A stretch of 64,000 nt of DNA, taken from contig JBBRNL010000003.1 in assembly GCA_038230335.1 (NCBI GenBank), forward strand, positions 186,001 to 250,000. The letters run 5' to 3'. Shown piece after piece: positions 59,287-64,000 of the stretch. A program made the translations under genes and the position numbers. The notes beneath the pieces are model-generated. The model made no database searches. It saw only the letters and a list, made by a program, of their open reading frames with translations, and had not been told where the DNA came from. Origin of the DNA: JBBRDU01 sp038230335 (GTDB lineage Bacteria > Verrucomicrobiota > Verrucomicrobiia > Chthoniobacterales > UBA10450). Each line of letters starts with the position of its first letter. Within the stretch, counting starts at the first letter, position 1.

Positions 59287-60891
59287 GTGGATCCCGTGAC
59301 TTCTGACAAGGCCTCCGCGTCCTACGACATCGTTGTCATCGGGGGCGCGTTGTCGGGCGCGGCCACGGCCACATTGTTGCTGCGGCAGAATCCTGGCCTG
59401 CGTCTTTTGATCGTCGAGAAATCGACCAGGTTTTCACGTCGCGTGGGCGAGGCTACGGTGGAGATCAGCGCGTTCTTTCTCGGCCGTGTCCTCGGCCTGA
59501 CGCAATATTTAAATGATTCGCACCTTGTGAAACAGGGGATGCGTTTCTGGTTCGAGAACGACGAGGTCCACACCATTGCGGAGGCCAGCGAGATTGGCGG
59601 TCGCTATCAAGTCCGCCTGCCTTCTTATCAGCTCGATCGCGCCGCTTTTGACGAAGAGGTGTTGCGGCGGGCCTGCGCGGATGGCGCGACGCTTTTGCGG
59701 CCTGCCGCGGTCACGAACATTGAGCTTACGGCCGGCGGTGAGCAGAAGGTGACGCTGCGTCATGGTGAGACGATCGAGACGGTGCAGGCGCGCTGGGTGG
59801 TGGACGCCTCCGGGGTTGGAGCCTTCCTGGCGCGCAAGCAAGGGTGGTTCCGGTCGAACACGGAACATCCGACGGCGGCGGCGTGGTCGCGCTGGAAAGG
59901 GGTGAAGGATTGGGACAGTCGCGAACTGGCTGAGAAATATCCGGAATGGTCGACCGGCGTTCACGCCGTTCGCAATACGGCTACCAATCACGTCATCGGA
60001 GACGGCTGGTGGAGTTGGTGGATACCGTTACGAGGCGGCGACGTCAGTGTCGGCGTTGTCTTCGATCAGCGCCTCGTGGAATGGCCGCAGGATGGAGGGA
60101 CCATCGGAGAGCGTTTGAAGACCTTTCTCATGCAACATCCCGTCGGGCGCGAAATGTTGGCCGACGCGGAATATGATGAGGACGATCAGCATTGGCGCCG
60201 CAATCTCGCTTATTATAGCACGACTTTTGTGGGCGACGGGTTTGCCCTGGTCGGCGATGCAGCCGCTTTCCTCGATCCCTTTTATAGTCCGGGGATGGAT
60301 TGGATCGCCTTCACGGCGACGTCCGCGGCGGCATTGATCACCGCGCAAAGACGGGGCGAGTCCATCACGGAACGTCTCGTCTCTTACAACCGGGATTTTG
60401 CCCGGAGTTATCACTCGTGGTTCGATGCGGTCTACAAGGATAAATACGAATACATGGGCGAATGCGATTTGTTGAACATCGCCTTTCGGCTGGACCTCGG
60501 TCTGTATTATCTCGGGATCGTTTCGCAGCCGTTCAAGCGCGGCCCGGAGGCACTGCTCGAACCGCCGTTCGTCACACCTCTGTCACGGCCGATCTTTCAT
60601 GTCATGCGCCTGTACAATCGGCGCTTTGCTCGAATCGCGAGGCGTCGCCGGCGGGTCAAGGCGCTTGGGAAAATGAATCGGGGCGAGCGTCTCTTGATTC
60701 CCGGGTTTACTCTGAGCCGCCGTGATATTACGCGCCTCTTCCGGCCGTTGGCAAAGTGGGCCTGGCTTGAATTGGCGGAGGGCTGGCGGTCGTGGGGCGA
60801 TCGGCCGGTTTCGTCGCAAGATATATCCGCCGTCCCATCGAACGCGCCGGCTCCGGTCGAGCCGGCGATTGGGTCAATCGCCCCTACCTAG
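59287..60891 (+). CDS. Flavin-dependent halogenase-like oxidoreductase (2)
   Basis: The 534-residue protein has the FAD motif VVIGGALSGAATATLLLRQN (variant GGALSG), the second motif FALVGDAAAFLDPFYSPGMD, and W-x-W-x-I-P as W242-S-W244-W-I246-P247. A candidate catalytic lysine is K82 in LVKQGMRFWF. It differs in length and C-terminus (a long extension with basic helix RRFARIARRRRRVKALGK) from the first halogenase-like protein. It starts at a GTG. Its last 12 codons lie in the first copy of the 57-bp direct repeat. Confidence 0.85.
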   Translation: MDPVTSDKASASYDIVVIGGALSGAATATLLLRQNPGLRLLIVEKSTRFSRRVGEATVEISAFFLGRVLGLTQYLNDSHLVKQGMRFWFENDEVHTIAEASEIGGRYQVRLPSYQLDRAAFDEEVLRRACADGATLLRPAAVTNIELTAGGEQKVTLRHGETIETVQARWVVDASGVGAFLARKQGWFRSNTEHPTAAAWSRWKGVKDWDSRELAEKYPEWSTGVHAVRNTATNHVIGDGWWSWWIPLRGGDVSVGVVFDQRLVEWPQDGGTIGERLKTFLMQHPVGREMLADAEYDEDDQHWRRNLAYYSTTFVGDGFALVGDAAAFLDPFYSPGMDWIAFTATSAAALITAQRRGESITERLVSYNRDFARSYHSWFDAVYKDKYEYMGECDLLNIAFRLDLGLYYLGIVSQPFKRGPEALLEPPFVTPLSRPIFHVMRLYNRRFARIARRRRRVKALGKMNRGERLLIPGFTLSRRDITRLFRPLAKWAWLELAEGWRSWGDRPVSSQDISAVPSNAPAPVEPAIGSIAPT

Positions 60892-60911
60892 GCCGAGAAA
60901 TTCGCGCGCGG
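60855..60911 (+). repeat. 57-bp perfect direct repeat, left copy
   Basis: The 57 bases beginning GGTCGAGCCGGCGATTGGGT are identical to 61445-61501, with an offset of exactly 590 bases. The copy contains the last codons and stop of the flavoprotein gene and, read in reverse, what would be the end of the ACMSD gene. A hairpin-forming core (GGCGATTGGGTCAATCGCCC) is included. It is probably the result of an insertion with duplication or of recombination. Confidence 0.95.
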
Positions 60912-60915
60912 GAGA

Positions 60916-61161
60916 TCAGTGAATTTCTTCGCCGGTTGCGGCTTGCCCCGACCGGAGAAATGTCCTTACCAGTTCGCCTTCGCCGCAAACGGTCATCCCA
61001 GAAAATCGCTTGAACCACTTGCCTGCGGGAACCTCGGGCTCGGTTTCGAGCCACTGCGCAAAGTGGCCAAGCTGGGGCGAAGAGATTTCCCGCGATTGAA
61101 TGCGATCAAGGAGATGACCGAGAAGCTCCGGCGGTAAATTCCGCCGGCGAACTTTAGGCAT
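60916..61161 (-). CDS. Cassette protein B, 81 aa, unknown function
   Basis: I do not recognise a named family with certainty. The protein reads MPKVRRRNLPPELLGHLLDR, then IQSREISSPQLGHFAQWLET and VPAGKWFKRFSGMTVCGEGE with a hydrophilic end. KWFKRF-GMTVCGEGELV looks like a conserved module. It ends four bases from the left 57-bp repeat. It overlaps the stop of the upstream gene by eight bases, so the two are co-translated. The pair resembles a toxin-antitoxin layout in size and overlap, but this is only an inference. Confidence 0.7.
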   Translation of the reverse strand: MPKVRRRNLPPELLGHLLDRIQSREISSPQLGHFAQWLETEPEVPAGKWFKRFSGMTVCGEGELVRTFLRSGQAATGEEIH

Positions 61162-61375
61162 CTTTTTGAACGCCGTAGAAGCCGCGCACGATGCTCTCGC
61201 GGACGGTGGAAGCCTCGATGGGGTCCTTGGCGTTGACCAGGCGTTCGGCTAATGCAGAGAGCTCGGGTCCGCTCAATTTTCGCTCTGCATCGAGTTGGTA
61301 AACAAATCGCACAACGCCCGCTTGCTCTTCCGGGGCAAGGCGCTTGATTTCATCAATAATCTGCGACGCGGTCAC
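61154..61375 (-). CDS. Cassette protein A, 73 aa, unknown function
   Basis: The protein begins at a GTG with MTASQIIDEIKRLAPEEQAG and continues VVRFVYQLDAERKLSGPELS and then ALAERLVNAKDPIEASTVRE. It is a small, helical, acidic protein, of the size and composition of antitoxins. It is the first gene of the two-gene cassette enclosed by 57-bp direct repeats. No DNA-binding motif can be named with confidence. Confidence 0.7.
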   Translation of the reverse strand: MTASQIIDEIKRLAPEEQAGVVRFVYQLDAERKLSGPELSALAERLVNAKDPIEASTVRESIVRGFYGVQKDA

Positions 61376-61418
61376 TTGGCAGGTTAACGCGCTCTGTTTC
61401 AGCCATCAAGGATAAGAT

Positions 61419-61481
61419 GTGCTGGATGCGAACGTACTCGCACTGGTCGAGCCGGCGATTGGGTCAATCGCCCCTACCTAG
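61419..61481 (+). pseudogene. Possible truncated PIN-domain start
   Basis: On the plus strand the frame from the GTG at 61419 reads V-L-D-A-N-V-L-A-L-V and then runs into the right 57-bp repeat and its stop at 61479-61481. LDANVLAL is the usual first strand of PIN-domain (VapC-type) toxins. Everything after that strand is missing. It may be chance, but it would explain the 5' end of a PIN gene cut by the repeat junction. Confidence 0.3.
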
Positions 61482-61501
61482 GCCGAGAAATTCGCGCGCG
61501 G
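61445..61501 (+). repeat. 57-bp perfect direct repeat, right copy
   Basis: This copy is identical to 60855-60911 and contains the last codons and stop of the ACMSD gene on the minus strand. Recombination between the copies would remove 590 bases, leaving the flavoprotein and ACMSD genes convergent with an overlap of 18 bases. Confidence 0.95.
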
Positions 61502-62513
61502 TTCCGGAGAGCAGCTGGCTCCGGTCGGTCGCAGAAAATTCCTTGATCGATTCGATCAATTTCCCGGGGTGCCCTTCGCCCAGCGGGAAGGGGTAGTCGG
61601 AGCCGAGCGCGACGCGTTGGGCCCCGAAGAGTTTGAGCAGAAATTTGAGCGCGTCGCGATCATGCACTAACGAGTCAATATAGAATCGTGCCGGAGTGGT
61701 TCCGCGCGCCAGATAGTCCCGTGGATTTGTCTTGCTGTCGGTGGCAACTAAATCCGGACGGACATGGAAGGCGTGATCGATACGACCGGCCGTGAATGGA
61801 AAGGCGCCGCCGCCGTGGGCGAAGGCGACCCGCAGCTTTGGGAATCGCTCGAAGACACCGCCGAACATCATGGAGCAAATGGCGAGCGAAGTTTCCGCCG
61901 GCATGCCCACGAGCCAGGGCAGCCAATATTTAGCCATGCGTTCTTTCCCCACCATGTCCCAGGGATGAACGAAAATGGCCGCGCCCAGCTGCTCGGCCGC
62001 GCTCCAAATTGAATCGAGTGATGCATCATCAAGGTTGCGGCATTCTTTTTGGTCGGAGTGCGAGTTTGCGTCGACATGCGTGCCAATTTGAGCCCCGCGC
62101 AGTTTAAGATCCCGGACACAACGTTCCAGTTCGCGCGCAGCCATCTCGGGATCTTGCAATGGAATTGTGGCCAGGCCGGCAAACCTGGTCGGATGAGCTC
62201 GCACGACTTCAGCGATGTGATCGTTCAGACGGCGGGAAAGATCGAGCGCATCGGCCGGTTTCGCCCAGTAGCTGAACATGACCGGCACGGTCGAGAGGAC
62301 CTGCATGGTCACGCCAGCCTTGTCGCATTCTTCCAAGCGGCGCTGTGGGTCCCAGACGTTGTCCGTGATCTCTCGAAAAACGCGTGGCCCAACCATCATG
62401 CGGGCACAGCACGGCTTATAATGCTCCAGCCTAACGAAGCCTCCGTAACCGTATTTGGCATCCAGGTCGGGCCAATCATGCGGCAGGATGTGGGTGTGCA
62501 GGTCGATTTTCAT
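61464..62513 (-). CDS. 2-amino-3-carboxymuconate-6-semialdehyde decarboxylase (ACMSD)
   Basis: The 349-residue amidohydrolase-fold enzyme decarboxylates ACMS to 2-aminomuconate semialdehyde, steering tryptophan carbon away from quinolinate. It has MKIDLHTHILP with the zinc ligands H6 and H8, HPWDMVGKERMAKYWLPWLV with another ligand, AFAHGGGAFPF, and the late Asp in ALGSDYPFPLGEGHPG. The segment with NVWDPQRRLEECDKAGV is typical of ACMSD. The C-terminus lies in the right 57-bp repeat. It is transcribed together with or behind the 3-hydroxyanthranilate dioxygenase gene. Confidence 0.94.
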   Translation of the reverse strand: MKIDLHTHILPHDWPDLDAKYGYGGFVRLEHYKPCCARMMVGPRVFREITDNVWDPQRRLEECDKAGVTMQVLSTVPVMFSYWAKPADALDLSRRLNDHIAEVVRAHPTRFAGLATIPLQDPEMAARELERCVRDLKLRGAQIGTHVDANSHSDQKECRNLDDASLDSIWSAAEQLGAAIFVHPWDMVGKERMAKYWLPWLVGMPAETSLAICSMMFGGVFERFPKLRVAFAHGGGAFPFTAGRIDHAFHVRPDLVATDSKTNPRDYLARGTTPARFYIDSLVHDRDALKFLLKLFGAQRVALGSDYPFPLGEGHPGKLIESIKEFSATDRSQLLSGTAREFLGLGRGD

Positions 62514-62540
62514 CGGCCGTTCGGACGCGCCCGGGAAAGC

Positions 62541-62636
62541 TTATCCACAGATGGCACAGATTTTCACAGATGAAGGCTCCGCTGATGTCGGGAAATCTGT
62601 GAGGGAATCAGGGTGCCTTAAATCTGTGGAGGATAT
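62541..62636. repeat. Imperfect inverted repeat of the CACAGAT family, second site
   Basis: The stretch contains TTATCCACAGATGGCACAGA, TTTTCACAGATG, then AAATCTGTGAG and TTAAATCTGTGGAGGATAT. The left and right parts are partly complementary, as at 24931-25018. It sits between the ACMSD and dioxygenase genes. Confidence 0.65.
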
Positions 62637-62645
62637 TGGCGCGAT

Positions 62646-63170
62646 CTAAAATGGCTTAACCGGCTCGGCCTTTTCGACCTTTGTGCCGCAGTTTTTGCAG
62701 GTGCGCCGGGCGTCGTCGTTCCAGAAATCCAGCATCGTCTGGCTGAAGTGCTCCACGATATCGCCGCAATCAAAATGAATGTCTTCCACGAGTGCCTGGC
62801 ATTTTTCGCAATAAAAAATGACGTGTTCGGTCTCTCCCTTGGGCCGGCGCCGTTCCACCACCATGCCTAACGTATCGGGCGGGCGGATGGGTGCGTGCGG
62901 CACGTTGGGCGGGATGAAGAAGGTCTCACCCTCACGCACGAGATGATCGACGATGCGATCGCCTTCCCTGATTCGCACTTTGATGTCCCCTTGGAGCTGG
63001 TAGAAAAATTCTTCCGAGTCGACCTGATGGAAATCATTCCGGGCGTTCGGACCTTTGACGACCATGACGAAAAAATCGCGGCCGTCATAGACGTAGCGGT
63101 TACTGACGGGCGGTTTGAAAAGGTGACTGTTCTCTTCGATCCAGCCCCTCAGATTCAGTGGCTCTGGCAC
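62646..63170 (-). CDS. 3-hydroxyanthranilate 3,4-dioxygenase
   Basis: The 174-residue cupin enzyme opens 3-hydroxyanthranilate to ACMS. Iron ligands are H48 (NDFHQVDSEEFFYQL), E54 and H92 (PPNVPHAPIRPP). The C-terminal rubredoxin-like site has C121/C124 (FYCEKC) and C158/C161 (CKNC), typical of the bacterial form. It starts at a GTG at 63170. The ACMSD gene follows 132 bases downstream on the same strand, so substrate is passed to the next step. Confidence 0.96.
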   Translation of the reverse strand: MPEPLNLRGWIEENSHLFKPPVSNRYVYDGRDFFVMVVKGPNARNDFHQVDSEEFFYQLQGDIKVRIREGDRIVDHLVREGETFFIPPNVPHAPIRPPDTLGMVVERRRPKGETEHVIFYCEKCQALVEDIHFDCGDIVEHFSQTMLDFWNDDARRTCKNCGTKVEKAEPVKPF

Positions 63171-63342
63171 AGCCGGCGCCGCGGATGACGGGGAAGGTGA
63201 AATCGGGTTCGGATCGGTAATGGTAGCGATGACGACAGATTATTGGTTTCGGCGCGTGCGGTCAACTAGGGGGGAGGATGAAGGCGTGGCCAACCTCGTG
63301 GTTGGCAATTCCCATTTGCTCGACATATTCTCGGCTGCCGTG

Positions 63343-63433
63343 GGTGAGGTGGCTGAGTGGTCGAAAGCAGCGCTTTGCTAAAGCGCCGTACCCCAAAAGG
63401 GTACCGAGGGTTCGAATCCCTCCCTCACCGCCA
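63343..63433 (+). tRNA. tRNA-Ser (anticodon GCT)
   Basis: The sequence folds with acceptor stem GGTGAGG/CCTCACC, anticodon arm GCGCT-TTGCTAA-AGCGC with anticodon GCT, a long variable arm (GTACCCCAAAAGGGTAC) and T arm GAGGG-TTCGAAT-CCCTC. The discriminator is G and CCA is encoded (63431-63433). The long variable arm is diagnostic of a class II tRNA. Confidence 0.97.
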
Positions 63434-63548
63434 CGTCCCGTTGAACGCCTCGATCGTCCCAGTCTTTTACGCGGGGTGCCGTCAATCCCAAAACGAATCG
63501 GCAAAACTGCGAACGCCACATAGACCGCCGGTGCTTGGGTTTAGCGTT

Positions 63549-64000
63549 TTACGGCAGACGCACCCGATAAAAAGCTTTGCTAAAACTGACAGCAGCGCCC
63601 GGATCGGTGATCGGTGCCGGCCCGTTACTGGTTGGCGTGATGGTGGAAACACCCTGCCACATCGAGGTCGCGTCGGCGATGTCGAGTTTGCGCTCCAGGC
63701 GATAGGTTGCTCCTTGAATGGCTTGGACGGTGACCACGATATCATCGCCGCTGCGCGCTATGCTGAGGAGGTGAATCGTGACGCCAAATTCAAATGCACC
63801 AACATCCGTGCCGTCTCCGCCGGCGGCATTTGCAACCGATGAGTCATTGACCGTGCGCGTGTAACCGGGGCCGCGCTGGTCGGTCGTCAGAGTGCCGGTC
63901 GATCCAACACTAGTGCCCCTATCGATAGCCGGACTGCCGGCGAGCAAGGCTATCGTTAGGGTTGGGCCACCGTTATTCTGCAAACCGCCTGGGTCGAGCT
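63549..64000 (-). CDS. C-terminal end of a choice-of-anchor Q surface protein (cut by window edge)
   Basis: The visible frame starts outside the window. It contains LDPGGLQNNGGPTLTIALLA, then GSPAIDRGTSV and DVGAFEF, the conserved end of the choice-of-anchor Q/CSLREA-type beta-helix region of large secreted proteins. About 80 residues follow (SIARSGDDIVVTVQAIQGAT through FYRVRLP), like the last domain of many Verrucomicrobiota surface proteins. The stop is at 63549. The full protein is likely very long, autotransporter-like or cell-surface. Confidence 0.85.
   Translation of the reverse strand, partial: LDPGGLQNNGGPTLTIALLAGSPAIDRGTSVGSTGTLTTDQRGPGYTRTVNDSSVANAAGGDGTDVGAFEFGVTIHLLSIARSGDDIVVTVQAIQGATYRLERKLDIADATSMWQGVSTITPTSNGPAPITDPGAAVSFSKAFYRVRLP

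Noticed and set aside
59204..59299. 31-codon frame between the antiporter and the second halogenase-like gene
   Set aside because: It is too short, has no good ribosome-binding site and overlaps the start of the flavoprotein in another frame.

Overview
The window (about 58-60 % GC) looks like a chromosomal segment of a free-living Gram-negative bacterium, most likely a soil Verrucomicrobiota (Chthoniobacterales/Spartobacteria-like). Reasons: the run prs - rplY/ctc - pth - rpsF - ssb - dprA - topoisomerase; several secreted or lipoprotein-type proteins; a large MacB/FtsX permease; and many short GC-rich palindromic repeats between genes. The phylum is an inference from gene content and was not tested by phylogeny. 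No rRNA, CRISPR array, transposase, integrase or phage module was seen.

Layout. 1-3.3 kb, minus strand: end of a surface-polysaccharide cluster (CDP-glucose dehydratase fragment, glucose-1-phosphate cytidylyltransferase, sulfotransferase, glycosyltransferase) and tRNA-Lys(CTT). 3.4-15.3 kb: mixed accessory region with a CPBP protease, two secreted peptidoglycan-binding proteins, two paralogous TPR proteins, a broken ORF6N gene beside uvsE, a methyltransferase, an LprI-like protein, a cysteine-cluster protein and a GNAT. 15.7-24.9 kb: rpmH (57 codons), GNAT, site-2 protease, M1 aminopeptidase, an ECF sigma/anti-sigma/secreted-protein operon, rlmN, a lipoprotein and an Mpv17-like membrane protein. 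25-36.9 kb: HAD phosphatase, desaturase, then the housekeeping run prs to the topoisomerase, nrdR with an overlapping ATP-cone-like gene, HIT protein, L,D-transpeptidase.

37-63.2 kb is the most coherent region. Scattered over about 26 kb is an almost complete oxidative tryptophan-degradation route: tryptophan 2,3-dioxygenase (55.4 kb), kynurenine 3-monooxygenase (46.7 kb), two different kynureninases (41.6 and 48.9 kb), 3-hydroxyanthranilate dioxygenase (62.6 kb), aminocarboxymuconate-semialdehyde decarboxylase (61.5 kb), aminomuconate-semialdehyde dehydrogenase (37.0 kb) and a RidA-type 2-aminomuconate deaminase (40.6 kb). No textbook formamidase is present; an alpha/beta hydrolase at 48.1 kb is the best candidate. 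Mixed in are a BNR-repeat protein paired with a MoaD/ThiS-like protein, a Rieske oxygenase, two halogenase-type flavoproteins around a Kef-type antiporter, a SufR-like regulator with two matching operator-like dyads, DAHP synthase and transaldolase. The region ends with tRNA-Ser(GCT) and the C-terminus of a large surface protein.

Best candidates for something new: a 590-bp two-gene cassette bounded by a perfect 57-bp direct repeat (60855-61501); the SufR-like regulator and its two 28-bp dyads; the BNR/ubiquitin-like pair; the ATP-cone-like partner of NrdR; and the paired halogenase-like flavoproteins in a tryptophan-catabolic setting.
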